Shown here: piece after piece, positions 10,047 through 20,335 of the stretch | How the letters are laid out: every line of letters begins with the position of its first letter | Numbering within the stretch: the first letter of the stretch is position 1 | Assembly (NCBI GenBank): GCA_024279555.1 | Contig: JAJRRK010000138.1 | Coordinates: 1-35,842, forward strand | Direction: 5' to 3' | From: Campylobacterales bacterium | Lineage (GTDB): Bacteria; Campylobacterota; Campylobacteria; Campylobacterales; Sulfurovaceae | Length of the DNA: 35,842 nt | Position numbers and translations under genes: made by a program | Notes under the pieces: model-generated | What the model saw: the letters and a program-made list of their open reading frames with translations, nothing else | Database searches by the model: none | What the model was told of the DNA's origin: nothing

Positions 10047-13000
10047 AACCACACTCTTTTTTAAATGCTTCCTCAAACTCTTGGGAGATGGAGCCAAATT
10101 TCTGATAGCTTTTGACTTTCCCGTTTGGATCTAAAATAACTTTGATGATACCTGTTGAGGCTCCAACACCTATTTGTTTTATCTGACCAGTAGATTTTTC
10201 GTTTTTTGTTGAAAATAATTTTGGTTGAGACGATGGATTTGCAGGATACTTTGGATTAAACAGAGCAATTTTTCCATTACCTTCTACATAACTTCTTAAG
10301 CATCCATAATGTAACAGTTTTTTATCATTAAAAAGATAAATCATTTCATTGAGATAGACCTTGAGACCATTGGTGTCTTTTTGCAATGTATGTGCATTGT
10401 TGACATCCATACGGGAAATCTGTAGTTTCTTTGTACCCTTTTGGACAAAAATCCCGAGCATGTTTTTGTCTGTCTCCACCAAACCTCTATCGATTTCAAT
10501 CGCATTGAGTTTGCTATAAACAAACTTTACCCGCCGCACTTGTTTGCCGTCGACTACAATCGGCTCTTTAAGGAGTCTGCCAAGATCCTCTTTGTATCTT
10601 TCATCTTTCTCTTTATCATGCGCAGCATCATCAAGGATAGAGGCATCGATCCGCTTGGCGATATCCAAAGCCCGTTCTTCAATCGCACGCATGACAGGAT
10701 CGTTGGTATTGTTTGCATGAACATACCACAATTTAGAGCGAATCTCTTTGTCGTAGAGTTTTTTAAACGATTCGGAAGTAAGTTTATGGCGATTGGTCAA
10801 GATATTGAGCCCTTCAAATGAATCATTGATACTCTTTCTCAAAGTAGGCACATTGTGCCTTGATGAGTAGACAGTGTCCTTGTGTGAAGATGCAGAGAGA
10901 GGTTTGCGATTGACCCAGTAGGATACGCTTCTAACGCCGCCAAACATATCGCGATACCAAAGAGACTCTTCACCCAATGACATAAAACGCTCGAACGACT
11001 CTTTGATATAATCGGCTATCGCCACTCCTTCAAGGTGCGGCGTGAACTTCTGCCAAATCTCTTTTAACTCTTGTTCACTTTTGCCGTAGTTTTCTTTGAG
11101 CATACGGTGCAGTCTGTTTTGCCATCCACGGCTTAAGGTAGCCAAAATCATCGCATCTTCAGCATGATGCCAGTTGGTATCTCTGCTCTTTGACTTGATG
11201 CCAAGTATCCTCCGTGCTTTGGAAGTCGTTTTTCCCGGCACATTACGAACTGCTATACCGTTTTTTCTATGTTCACTGTTTGGGAACGGGTAAAACATTT
11301 TAAGGTTTTGTGCTACCAATGCCTCAAGATAGCTTGTCGCTCTCAAGCTTTTGGTATCTTGCACCTCATTATAAATCTCGTCCATTGAGGTTGCCAAAAG
11401 GTTTTTGCGTTTTTTCCAGTTGATTAGGTGTTCGTTAAAGAGCATTTCGATACGATTGATATAGGCTTGATCTTGACCTAACCAATCCATAGGTAGACGG
11501 TTGGATTTTTGCATGTTGGTATCACGGTGTGCGATGACTACATTGTAATCTGCACTCAATCCGCCAAGTGATCTTGGAACAATATGCTCTATATCTGCTC
11601 TTCCCTCAAACAAATCTGAAATTTTAATCATATTGCCTGTATAGATATCCATAAATTTTTGAGATTGAAGCAGTTTGATCTTTCGCGCCATTTTGCGATC
11701 GACAGATGGAAACTCTTTTTTGTTAGCTTCAATGATTTTATCTAACTCCCTTTCCTTCTCCTTCATACCTTTTTCGATCTCTTTTTTGATACTTTCAGGT
11801 AACGCATCTCTTGCACTTTCTATAACAATCTCATCAAATACACCATATTTCCAACTTAAGTCGGCAACGCGTCGCAATACCCAAGATGCCAAAGATTTGA
11901 CGGCGTGGTTATTAATGGGGTTTTGATAACGCTCAAATAGATTCTCTTTTCCTAAATGTAAATATTTGAGCGATTTGGGGTATTTTTCATAGTTTTCAGA
12001 GGTATCTATTTCTAAAATTTCCTGAATCTCTTTTTCATTTTTCCCCTCTTCAAAGTGCGGCAAAGCATCTAAAATGTAACGATGCGAAATAGAAAGTGTT
12101 CCGCTTACATACCCTTTGATAAAGGCAACGATCTCCTCATCTGGTACCTCAATTTCATACTTTTGCAAAATCGCTTTGATTTTTTCGTAGGAGGGTTTGG
12201 GTGTTTTTTCAAATTGAACTATTTGCGCAAGTGTCGTAAAAATCTCCAAACGATCAGGGTGTGAGATGATTGACTTCATCAAAAAAGGAAACGATTTTAT
12301 TTTGTCCAGAAAGAAAAATTTTGCAAAAGATCTTTGCTCTTTTTTGCCTTTGATGGTTATTTCGTCATCTTTGCCGAAGATTTTGCACTCATTTGGTACA
12401 GAGAGTATCTTTCTCAACTCTTTATAGGTAAGTTGCTTTATATTTTTGCCCGAAGCGATCTTTTGCTCTACAAACGCTACTACTCTTTGGCGATCTTCCT
12501 GTGTCACTTCATAGGCCGTTATTTTAAGGTCAGCCAGTGTTTTATAGAGTCTGTAGAGATCATACAGGTAGCTATATTTTGGCGCAGCATATTCATCGGT
12601 GTAAAAGGCGCATTTTCCAAAAAGTGACGGATCGTTTTCTGGCATAACTTGGTCGGTAATGGCTTCCTGCAACGCTTCTGCCAATTCATTACATCGGTCT
12701 GGTTCAAGCGGTATAGCACCAAATTCACACTGTTTGACGATAATCGTCTCGATCTCATGCTCGATATCTTCCCTGCGGATCATCTTCTCATAGTTGCCAT
12801 GATTGCGATAGGCACTTAACTTCCCTTCCTGCACCGCTCGGTGGATCACTTGGGCAATGGTCTCATGCGGATAATCTTGTTTTAGTTTCTTGACTCTATT
12901 GAGTGCCGCGTAGACTTGCCGTTTTTCATCTTTTTCCTCATCATCTCCAGAGATAGGTTCGCTCAAACCAAGTTCCAATTCCAACTCATACAACAGATCC

Positions 13001-13413
13001 TCGCTCGCGATCGATTTGTATCCTCTGTGTTTTGCCATATGTGCCAAGATTGCAAACAACTCTTTTGGCGACAAAGGTCTCTTTAGTGCATCTTCGGCGC
13101 GCAATCTCCATTTGTCGATAATTTTATTTTCCTGTTGAACGGTATTTGCCTCTTCGTAAGACAAGATTCCAAAATCGTCAAATACTTTTGCGACACTTTT
13201 GACCCTTTTTTTGCGCTTTTCATTCAAAACTCTCTGGCCCTTTTGTGAACTGCGTTGTTTTTGACTTGATTCACCACTTTTGACATCATACGGTGCATCA
13301 CGCATCATCACACCACTATCCAATACTCTGTAACTGTTATCTGCTACCTCATCTAAAGCATTAAACCCTAACGATGTGATACCCAAATCCAAAGCCAAAA
13401 TTTTTTTATACAT
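10015..13413 (-). CDS. cas9: Cas9, type II-C (~1132 aa)
   Basis: RuvC-I ILALDLGITSLGFNAL; RuvC-II FDEIVIESARDAL; HNH ADIEHIVPRSLGGLSADYNVVIAHRDTNMQKSNRLP; RuvC-III NWHHAEDAMILATLS. No csn2 or cas4 nearby. Confidence 0.96.
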   Translation of the reverse strand: MYKKILALDLGITSLGFNALDEVADNSYRVLDSGVMMRDAPYDVKSGESSQKQRSSQKGQRVLNEKRKKRVKSVAKVFDDFGILSYEEANTVQQENKIIDKWRLRAEDALKRPLSPKELFAILAHMAKHRGYKSIASEDLLYELELELGLSEPISGDDEEKDEKRQVYAALNRVKKLKQDYPHETIAQVIHRAVQEGKLSAYRNHGNYEKMIRREDIEHEIETIIVKQCEFGAIPLEPDRCNELAEALQEAITDQVMPENDPSLFGKCAFYTDEYAAPKYSYLYDLYRLYKTLADLKITAYEVTQEDRQRVVAFVEQKIASGKNIKQLTYKELRKILSVPNECKIFGKDDEITIKGKKEQRSFAKFFFLDKIKSFPFLMKSIISHPDRLEIFTTLAQIVQFEKTPKPSYEKIKAILQKYEIEVPDEEIVAFIKGYVSGTLSISHRYILDALPHFEEGKNEKEIQEILEIDTSENYEKYPKSLKYLHLGKENLFERYQNPINNHAVKSLASWVLRRVADLSWKYGVFDEIVIESARDALPESIKKEIEKGMKEKERELDKIIEANKKEFPSVDRKMARKIKLLQSQKFMDIYTGNMIKISDLFEGRADIEHIVPRSLGGLSADYNVVIAHRDTNMQKSNRLPMDWLGQDQAYINRIEMLFNEHLINWKKRKNLLATSMDEIYNEVQDTKSLRATSYLEALVAQNLKMFYPFPNSEHRKNGIAVRNVPGKTTSKARRILGIKSKSRDTNWHHAEDAMILATLSRGWQNRLHRMLKENYGKSEQELKEIWQKFTPHLEGVAIADYIKESFERFMSLGEESLWYRDMFGGVRSVSYWVNRKPLSASSHKDTVYSSRHNVPTLRKSINDSFEGLNILTNRHKLTSESFKKLYDKEIRSKLWYVHANNTNDPVMRAIEERALDIAKRIDASILDDAAHDKEKDERYKEDLGRLLKEPIVVDGKQVRRVKFVYSKLNAIEIDRGLVETDKNMLGIFVQKGTKKLQISRMDVNNAHTLQKDTNGLKVYLNEMIYLFNDKKLLHYGCLRSYVEGNGKIALFNPKYPANPSSQPKLFSTKNEKSTGQIKQIGVGASTGIIKVILDPNGKVKSYQKFGSISQEFEEAFKKECGYGSMENDTHH

Positions 13414-13585
13414 ATTCTTCCTCCATACAAACCATTCCATATCTTACCAAAAAATATAGTGACATTTAAAACAAACCGATTTAAATGATTTACCATGCCT
13501 ATCTCTTTCATAATTGAGTGTTAGAGTATATATTGTTATATCAAGACAAATATGCTACTTTTTTCTCCTTCAACCCCTCAAAATC

Positions 13586-13614
13586 TTGACAAGCAAAACA
13601 TTTGGTGCTATAAT
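13586..13614 (+). promoter_or_regulatory. Promoter of the tRNA-Gln/fMet cluster
   Basis: TTGACA (13586-13591), 17-bp spacing, TATAAT (13609-13614), upstream of tRNA-Gln. Confidence 0.8.
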
Positions 13615-13645
13615 GCCGTCCACATAAGTCGAGAGGCTTACGTGT

Positions 13646-13720
13646 TGGGGTATCGCCAAGCGGTAAGGCAACTGGTTTTGGTCCAGTCATTCGGGGGTTC
13701 GAATCCCTCTACCCCATCCA
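13646..13720 (+). tRNA. tRNA-Gln (TTG anticodon), copy 1
   Basis: TGGGGTATCGCCAAGCGGTAAGGCAACTGGTTTTGGTCCAG...TACCCCATCCA cloverleaf with encoded CCA. Confidence 0.96.
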
Positions 13721-13749
13721 TTTGGACTTCGGTTCAAATCATCATCTGT

Positions 13750-13826
<77 letters not shown>

Positions 13827-13849
13827 ATCGTTATTTCAATTAACACTGT

Positions 13850-13924
13850 TGGGGTATCGCCAAGCGGTAAGGCAACTGGTTTTGGTCCAGTCATTCGGGG
13901 GTTCGAATCCCTCTACCCCATCCA
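13850..13924 (+). tRNA. tRNA-Gln (TTG), copy 2 (identical to copy 1)
   Basis: Same 75-nt sequence as 13646-13720. Confidence 0.96.
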
Positions 13925-13930
13925 TATGGA

Positions 13931-15553
13931 TTAAGTTTGAATATCATTATTCAAGCTATAATCTGATTTCTCTTTCATAGATCGCGGGATAGAGCAGTTT
14001 GGTAGCTCGCAGGGCTCATAACCCTGAGGTCGGTGGTTCAAATCCGCCTCCCGCAACCAATCGTTAAAATCTGTCGTGTAATCTTCATACCTCACATCTT
14101 CAAACTCAAGCAAACCACGACTAATCATTTCTTTTTTAAGTGTAGCAAATCGCTTTAATCCATAACGGTCAAAGTCATAGTTATAGAAAAGGTCAAATAG
14201 ATCAAGATCGGAATAACGTTTCTTAGGAACTGCACCAGGAAGCGGAACAGAAGACGGAGAATAGAAAGTATCCATAAAATCAAAACGGTTACCATATTTA
14301 CCAGTATTCAGATCATATAGCATAAAGCTACCATTAGGCAATTCAATATCAATAATCTCTTTTTGTTTGATTTTGTATTTATATTTAGGCTTTGGAAGCA
14401 AACGCCAAAACTTATACAATCTTGACAATATAGAACTTGCATGATTTTGGAGCGGTAAAGGTACACGGTAAGGAAGCTCAACAAAAAACTTGATTTTTTT
14501 GGTACGGTCATAACCAAACTCTTTAATCAAGCGACCATTATTAATAATCTGATACAAACCATTTTTGTAATGCAACTCACGCTTGTTCTCGATCAAACAA
14601 AACGTATTAAATAGCTTATCTCTACGATAATAGTGCTCCAATTTAATATTCGTCAAGTGAAACCAATCGTCAAACATCAAAGAAGCATGATAATAGACAT
14701 CTTGAGCAAGAAGCGAATGGGTAGTAATAATACGGGGTATTTTATTAAAAATATACCACGCCTGAAGATAATCAAGCTCCTGATCTTCCATCAAATTTCT
14801 GAAAGATTTTAGAATGTACTTTAAAATATAAGCCATAGGCGATCTAAGCTCTATTTGTAAACCTTTAGTTTCATAATGACCATCAAAAACCTCTTTAGCT
14901 TTTCGTCCATCTTCACGCATTGTAATTCGTTTATGATTTTGTGGAGCAGGGAAAAAGCGTTTAAACTCTATATACAGATTTGGTATAAACTGCTCAGGAA
15001 GATACATCAAGATGTGGAAATGCGGCACACCGTCTTTATGCGGTTCAGTAACACGGATAGACATATAATCCTCACCATATTTCTGCCGTATATCCTGCAA
15101 GGTCTTCGAACGATGGAAGCGGTGCAACTGATGAGACAAAATTTTATAAAGATCACGAGGAGTTAAAGCATTACCAGCATTAATATAATCCCAGTACCTG
15201 CCGTTTCTGTCATTGTTTGGTATATGCTTTTCATATTTTTCACGCAATTCAGGCGTAAAACGGGAATAATCGCCACGCATAGCATCACGAAAAAAACCGT
15301 CAAGAGTCACAGTTAAAAAGACCGGTGTGAGATTTTTATATGCTGCCATTGAAACAAAGGTACTCACCTTATTAAGTATGCGTGGGTAATACCTTTTTGA
15401 AAGGTTAGGAGAGAAAGAAACATCAAGCAAAGTTTTTTCTTTTTTACCGTCAGAAGAAAGAAAAGTAAAATTCTCCATATAATCTTTTTGTTTTTGTAAT
15501 TTCTTTTTACAATAATCAAGATCAGCAGAAGTTAAACCGTAATTGTATGACAT
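13931..15553 (-). CDS. Phage replication initiator (Rep, HUH-endonuclease-like)
   Basis: Start MSYNYGLTSADLDYCKKK; EPHKDGVPHFHILMYLPEQ (HxH); C-terminus WLREADLNHRPQGYEPCELPNCSIP is the antisense of tRNA-fMet. Confidence 0.85.
   Translation of the reverse strand: MSYNYGLTSADLDYCKKKLQKQKDYMENFTFLSSDGKKEKTLLDVSFSPNLSKRYYPRILNKVSTFVSMAAYKNLTPVFLTVTLDGFFRDAMRGDYSRFTPELREKYEKHIPNNDRNGRYWDYINAGNALTPRDLYKILSHQLHRFHRSKTLQDIRQKYGEDYMSIRVTEPHKDGVPHFHILMYLPEQFIPNLYIEFKRFFPAPQNHKRITMREDGRKAKEVFDGHYETKGLQIELRSPMAYILKYILKSFRNLMEDQELDYLQAWYIFNKIPRIITTHSLLAQDVYYHASLMFDDWFHLTNIKLEHYYRRDKLFNTFCLIENKRELHYKNGLYQIINNGRLIKEFGYDRTKKIKFFVELPYRVPLPLQNHASSILSRLYKFWRLLPKPKYKYKIKQKEIIDIELPNGSFMLYDLNTGKYGNRFDFMDTFYSPSSVPLPGAVPKKRYSDLDLFDLFYNYDFDRYGLKRFATLKKEMISRGLLEFEDVRYEDYTTDFNDWLREADLNHRPQGYEPCELPNCSIPRSMKEKSDYSLNNDIQT
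13983..14059 (+). tRNA. Initiator tRNA-fMet (CAT), copy 2; prophage attL
   Basis: As copy 1 except for a covarying anticodon stem (CAGGG/CCCTG instead of TCGGG/CCCGA); immediately followed by phage DNA. Confidence 0.94.
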
Positions 15554-15563
15554 AGCACACCCC

Positions 15564-15860
15564 CTAATTAAAAGATTTGGAATAAAGAGAAAAAGCAAAC
15601 TTGACAACAAAGCCATAAACAACTATGGAAACCATCAGTCTAAAACCGTCAATAAAACCCCATTGCATAGCATAATAACCAGCACAACCAGACAATTCAA
15701 GTTGAGGAATTTTTGAAATGATAAAGTTAATAAAAGTTTGAGAAAGACCTATAAGAGCGGTAAAAAAACCAATACGAAAGAAGAACTTAATAATATCAGT
15801 AATACCGACACCAGAAAACATAGAACTAACAAAAGAACCAAGTGCAGCAAAAATAGGCAT
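15564..15860 (-). CDS. Small phage membrane protein, pVI-like (DUF2523-type)
   Basis: 98 aa, hydrophobic; MPIFAALGSFVSSMFSGVGITDIIKFFFRIGFFTALIGLSQTFINFIISKIPQLE; abuts the pIII-like gene. Confidence 0.7.
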   Translation of the reverse strand: MPIFAALGSFVSSMFSGVGITDIIKFFFRIGFFTALIGLSQTFINFIISKIPQLELSGCAGYYAMQWGFIDGFRLMVSIVVYGFVVKFAFSLYSKSFN

Positions 15861-17194
15861 TATTCACCCCTTCCCGATGCAACCATCAATAAACCAGATA
15901 TACCAAATACAAACATTACCAACCCTTTAATAAGCGAGTTATATTCATTGATTTTTCCAAACCAACCGCTCAAATCAAGCGTATAAGATTTGCCAAGAAT
16001 TGAAAAGGATTTAGAAAGACCATTGTCACAACCACCGATGACAGTTACAGGCAAACTAATAAGAACGTAACTATCCATTAATTTTTGAATATGATCTATA
16101 ATCTGATCTGACGCACCAACCATTGAATCTTGATATTCAGAAGAAGAAATAGAGCCATTAAAAAGATCAGGATTATCAAATAAAGAAGAATTGTTATCAG
16201 TTTGACCACCTGAACCATTATTATCAGTTTGACCGTCAGTACCATCACCAGAACCATCACCAGTACTTCCATCTGAAGAATTATTTTCATCGTCAGGAAA
16301 AAACGGTACACACTTATTTTCCATAAATGACCAATATTCACCCATAGGACACTCATGGCTATCAGAACTATTGTCATCATCTGGATAACCAGCGTCAATA
16401 CATAACCCATTTATGCAAAACTGATCTGAATTGCATGCAGGATTACAAGGTATATTATCTCCCGGATCGCCACCATAACAACAGATATGATTTGGTTCAG
16501 GCATAAGAGAATGGGGATTATCCATACCCTCATCAAAGGAACAAGCATCAGAAGTAACTTCAACAATGTTAAATAATGGTACGCCACCATGCATAGCTGG
16601 ACATTCAGGTTCTTGACAAACTAAAGTACCATTTTCGTCAGAAATCTTTGGATAACCATTATCACATACACATTTCTCAAGACTAATGTCGTAATGCTCA
16701 CCAACAGAACAATTAGTATCACCAATAGGTCTGAAACACTGAGAAGTAATACAACAATTACGTTTTGAAGTTGCATAAAAATTACCACCAGATGAAGAAC
16801 ATTGCTGAATAAGATCACCCAATTCAGCAGGATCAACATTACAATCATACGGAGGAACAGAAGTTACAGGTTCAAATTTGGTTAAATCTATATCATAATC
16901 TTCATCTGGTTCATTACATTTTCTGTAATATATAGTAGTTTCCTCATTAATAACACGATTAGCATCATTACAATCATAAGGAGCAGTATATAAACGATAA
17001 AATAAATTTGGATCAGAATCAGAAACATATTCACCAGAACAAACAGGATCAAGAGAAGGAACATCACAACGGCGTGAAGTAGTGGCATATGATGTATCTT
17101 CACTTACAAAAATTTCATTACCTGAAAAATTACAAAAAGAAGGATCATATGCACTAACAAGAACAGGAAATATTAATAAAAGAATTTTTCTCAT
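15860..17194 (-). CDS. Minor coat/adsorption protein (pIII- or TspB-like)
   Basis: Signal peptide, Cys-rich N-terminal domains, GDGSGDGTDGQTDNNGSGGQTDNN linker, C-terminal TM anchor. Confidence 0.75.
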   Translation of the reverse strand: MRKILLLIFPVLVSAYDPSFCNFSGNEIFVSEDTSYATTSRRCDVPSLDPVCSGEYVSDSDPNLFYRLYTAPYDCNDANRVINEETTIYYRKCNEPDEDYDIDLTKFEPVTSVPPYDCNVDPAELGDLIQQCSSSGGNFYATSKRNCCITSQCFRPIGDTNCSVGEHYDISLEKCVCDNGYPKISDENGTLVCQEPECPAMHGGVPLFNIVEVTSDACSFDEGMDNPHSLMPEPNHICCYGGDPGDNIPCNPACNSDQFCINGLCIDAGYPDDDNSSDSHECPMGEYWSFMENKCVPFFPDDENNSSDGSTGDGSGDGTDGQTDNNGSGGQTDNNSSLFDNPDLFNGSISSSEYQDSMVGASDQIIDHIQKLMDSYVLISLPVTVIGGCDNGLSKSFSILGKSYTLDLSGWFGKINEYNSLIKGLVMFVFGISGLLMVASGRGE

Positions 17195-17373
17195 TTTGTC
17201 ACCTGCTGCCAAAAGAGATAAGCCGATATGATAGACACAAAAGCAATCATTAGAGCATAACTATCACAACTCATACCGTTAATTTCTGGGAAAACACCTA
17301 ATATTTCTGATTTGGTACAAGTAGCAGAAAAAGCAAAAATAGGCAAAAATATAATAAATAACTTCATTACCAT
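17191..17373 (-). CDS. Small phage membrane protein
   Basis: 60 aa MVMKLFIIFLPIFAFSATCTKSEILGVFPEINGMSCDSYALMIAFVSIISAYLFWQQVTK; signal peptide plus TM; overlaps its neighbours. Confidence 0.65.
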   Translation of the reverse strand: MVMKLFIIFLPIFAFSATCTKSEILGVFPEINGMSCDSYALMIAFVSIISAYLFWQQVTK

Positions 17374-17501
17374 GTTCTCCCTAATATCAATGATCTGATT
17401 GCCTTGATGATGTAACCACTTATGGCAAAAAAGGAAATAACAGAAAATGAAAGGTCAAAAGGTACAGAACCAGTAAGTTCCCAATAAACAAAATCAAACA
17501 C
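17367..17501 (-). CDS. 44-aa small membrane protein, GTG start (below ORF-track cutoff)
   Basis: MFDFVYWELTGSVPFDLSFSVISFFAISGYIIKAIRSLILGRTW*; RBS TAGGAG upstream; 8-nt overlap with the zot 3' end and 7-nt overlap with the next ORF. Confidence 0.65.
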   Translation of the reverse strand: MFDFVYWELTGSVPFDLSFSVISFFAISGYIIKAIRSLILGRTW

Positions 17502-18456
17502 GGTAATAACTCCTATAACAATATTTGTAGGGACGTTTACCTTTCAACTCAACCCACAAAAGATCGGGCAATTTCTCATAATCGACACCGGGAACAATGA
17601 CACGGCAAACAATCCGATAATTTTTTAGATATGCAGAATTATTCAAATCAGAAGCAGGACGTAAAGATTTGATTTTCTTATTAGTATCATCTGAAACTAT
17701 TTTTTTATCAGAAGATGGAAGAGCTTCACCACTAACAAGACCCATAAACTGCTTCACCATAAAAGCAAAAGCAAGAAGAACCATAGCAACCATTCCTATC
17801 ATTTTTTTACGGAAATCATTTGAACCTTTTTGAACGAAACCACTTTGATAAAGCTCAAAGATTTTTGGATTACCCTTTATGATCTGCCGTTTCATTCGCA
17901 TTGTTTTATCATTTTTCCTAAGGGCATCAACCGAACCATATACAGAATATTCAAGCAGTGATGTAACAACTCTTTGAGATGCGGGAATAGCTTTAACAGC
18001 CACTTCAACCTGATTGGCTATTTCAGTATTTAAACGTGACGGCACTTGAGTAATAAGCACTATATCGAGCTTACGATCTTCAAAGATATGACGGTGAATA
18101 GAGAGAAAATCATCAATATAGGATATTGAAGAAGATCTTCCACGATAACCGTATAGGTGACACTCATCAACAATCAATGTTATATCACCATCACCGTATA
18201 AGCCGAAAAGATACGACAAAAGCACCTTTTTATCATCGTGTGATTTTGTGGTATCTTCCATGATCTTCTGAATATTAGCATGGAGATTATCCATATCATA
18301 TTTGGTGAGATAAACATAATTGTCAGGAATGGCAATATCATCGGCAAGAGCGATGTTGGATATAACAGTACCTTTAGAAATACGCTTAACAATAAACTCA
18401 TTCACAACGTAATAAGATTTACCGCTACCAGGAAGACCAAAGACACCATATATCAT
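17494..18456 (-). CDS. zot: Zot/pI-family phage assembly ATPase
   Basis: MIYGVFGLPGSGKSYYVVNEFIV (Walker A), DITLIVDECHLYGYRG (Walker B), single TM near the C-terminus (MVAMVLLAFAFMVKQFMGL). Confidence 0.92.
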   Translation of the reverse strand: MIYGVFGLPGSGKSYYVVNEFIVKRISKGTVISNIALADDIAIPDNYVYLTKYDMDNLHANIQKIMEDTTKSHDDKKVLLSYLFGLYGDGDITLIVDECHLYGYRGRSSSISYIDDFLSIHRHIFEDRKLDIVLITQVPSRLNTEIANQVEVAVKAIPASQRVVTSLLEYSVYGSVDALRKNDKTMRMKRQIIKGNPKIFELYQSGFVQKGSNDFRKKMIGMVAMVLLAFAFMVKQFMGLVSGEALPSSDKKIVSDDTNKKIKSLRPASDLNNSAYLKNYRIVCRVIVPGVDYEKLPDLLWVELKGKRPYKYCYRSYYRV

Positions 18457-18502
18457 TTTATCGCTCCAAAAAATAAAGGGAGGGTAAGCCCTCCGACAGT
18501 GT

Positions 18503-18703
18503 TTATCCTCGTTTTCTGAGGAAACTCCATACGATAGCAATACCAAGAATAGTAACCGCAAGTGCAATCATCGCATTACCAGCAGTTTCAATATCTTGGG
18601 TCGCTTGAGTAAGATCAACACTCACCGCAGCCATTGCAGAAGCAGAAAAAGCCGTTACAGCACCAAGAGCCAAGCCAAGTTTAGATTTGATAGATTTGAA
18701 CAT
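18503..18703 (-). CDS. Major coat protein (pVIII-like)
   Basis: 66 aa: signal peptide ..AFSASAMA / AVSVDLTQATQDIETAGNAMIALAVTILGIAIVWSFLRKRG. Confidence 0.9.
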   Translation of the reverse strand: MFKSIKSKLGLALGAVTAFSASAMAAVSVDLTQATQDIETAGNAMIALAVTILGIAIVWSFLRKRG

Positions 18704-18804
18704 TTCAAACCCCTTTCATAGATTTTTTTAACGTCTTGTGACGTGGGCAATAGACCCATAAGAACGCACGGACAAGGAGGAAAAAACCGTACGCTCAAAT
18801 CAAT

Positions 18805-19224
18805 CTACTTATTCAGTTTTGCCAACAACTCTTTAGCCGTGATCTTCGCACGTGCTGACTTGACACCATTTTTCGTAATCATCTGTTTCGCATCTCCAGA
18901 CCACTCACGGGCATTTTGGAAAATCTCCGTTTCGATCTGCAAAGGATATTTTTTGAAGTCATACTTTCTCAAAGCAATATTGAGTGCTTTCACTTCGTCA
19001 GACACTTTACCCTCACCGTTTGTAACAGTTCCGGGAATATCAACGATATAACCTCTCTCGCCATCAACGGGATTGCCGTCTTTATCTTCATACTCATAAA
19101 ACTCTGTCATAGACAGCTCAAGCGTATCAGGATAAAGATCGCCTTTTTTGCTCTTGAATGATGCGTTAGGCTTCATTCTCGGACGCTCATCGATGCTCAC
19201 ATATGTTTTAACTTGAATAGCCAT
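18805..19224 (-). CDS. Phage protein, possible ssDNA-binding (pV-like) protein
   Basis: 139 aa from MAIQVKTYVSIDERPRM with RBS AGGAG; position and size fit an inovirus ssDNA-binding protein, no decisive motif. Confidence 0.45.
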   Translation of the reverse strand: MAIQVKTYVSIDERPRMKPNASFKSKKGDLYPDTLELSMTEFYEYEDKDGNPVDGERGYIVDIPGTVTNGEGKVSDEVKALNIALRKYDFKKYPLQIETEIFQNAREWSGDAKQMITKNGVKSARAKITAKELLAKLNK

Positions 19225-19326
19225 TTTTTCGCTCCTAATGTTAATTTGTGTCGCTCCTGATTTAACATTGCTACCGAAGCGACCCAGTAGCAACGGATTT
19301 TTTAACGGGGTTTACTCCCCGATAAG

Positions 19327-20313
19327 CTAATTTATCTTTTCAATCGGATTATCAGAAAATAAAACCGCCTGAACAGACTCACCCAAGCGGAGAGCTTGAT
19401 TAATGTTCTCAACATATTTCTCTTCCTTTGTTTTCAAACTGTCAAAAACCCTTTGGGTAACATTCTTTGCTATACGGGGTTTCACATTGATATAACGCTG
19501 TGTGATCTTCGTATCGGAATGACCGAGCATATATGAAACCTCAATAAGCGGTAATTGAAGCTCATTGATCGCATATGATGCAACCATATGGCGGAGAGCG
19601 TGAAGTTTGATATATTCAAGTCCTGCACCATCTAACAATCGTTTCCAAGCTTTACGGAGATCGGTAAAAGGTTTACCCGTATTGGGATTTTTAAAGACAT
19701 AGCCCGTTACAAATGCCGTTCTCTGCTCATCAATCGCCTTGAGTTGATACTCTTTGAGTCGGTCAATCATCAAATCGGTAAGCTCAAATGCAAGATTTTT
19801 ACGGGATTTATTGGTACTGGAGGGGAAATAGACCATTCCACTATTTAGATCGAGATACTCCCATTTCAGATTAAGCACCTCACCAAGACGACGACCGTGC
19901 AGCAGGAAAAGAAAAATATCTTTATAGATCGGCTCATCAAAGTTCTTTACAGCCATAAGATATTTTTTTTGCAGATCAACAGGAATAGAAATATAGTATT
20001 TGTTATCAAACTTTGGAAGTTCTACCATAGACGGATAATTTTTACCGTCATACCAATCATTTTTTAGAGCGAATTTGTAAATACCGCTCAAAACTGATAA
20101 AATATTCTTTACGGTCTTTGGTTTCTTACCCGAAGTGGTCAGTCGATTAGCGAAGTTTTGAAAATCGACATAGGTTAAAGATTTTATATCTCTATGACCA
20201 AATACAGGGAGAATGTGATTATCATAAGCAGACTGGTAAGAGCGGATAACATGCTCATCAAGAACAGAGGCTTTCAGCTCTATGTAGGTTTGATAGATTG
20301 TGTCGATTGTCAT
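19327..20313 (-). CDS. int: Tyrosine recombinase / phage integrase
   Basis: MTIDTIYQTYIELKAS...LLHGRRLGEVLNLKW...LHALRHMVASYAINELQLPLIEVSYMLGHSDTKITQRY; R..HxxR..H..Y catalytic set. Confidence 0.95.
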   Translation of the reverse strand: MTIDTIYQTYIELKASVLDEHVIRSYQSAYDNHILPVFGHRDIKSLTYVDFQNFANRLTTSGKKPKTVKNILSVLSGIYKFALKNDWYDGKNYPSMVELPKFDNKYYISIPVDLQKKYLMAVKNFDEPIYKDIFLFLLHGRRLGEVLNLKWEYLDLNSGMVYFPSSTNKSRKNLAFELTDLMIDRLKEYQLKAIDEQRTAFVTGYVFKNPNTGKPFTDLRKAWKRLLDGAGLEYIKLHALRHMVASYAINELQLPLIEVSYMLGHSDTKITQRYINVKPRIAKNVTQRVFDSLKTKEEKYVENINQALRLGESVQAVLFSDNPIEKIN

Positions 20314-20335
20314 ATTCGCTCCTAAACCATTAACC

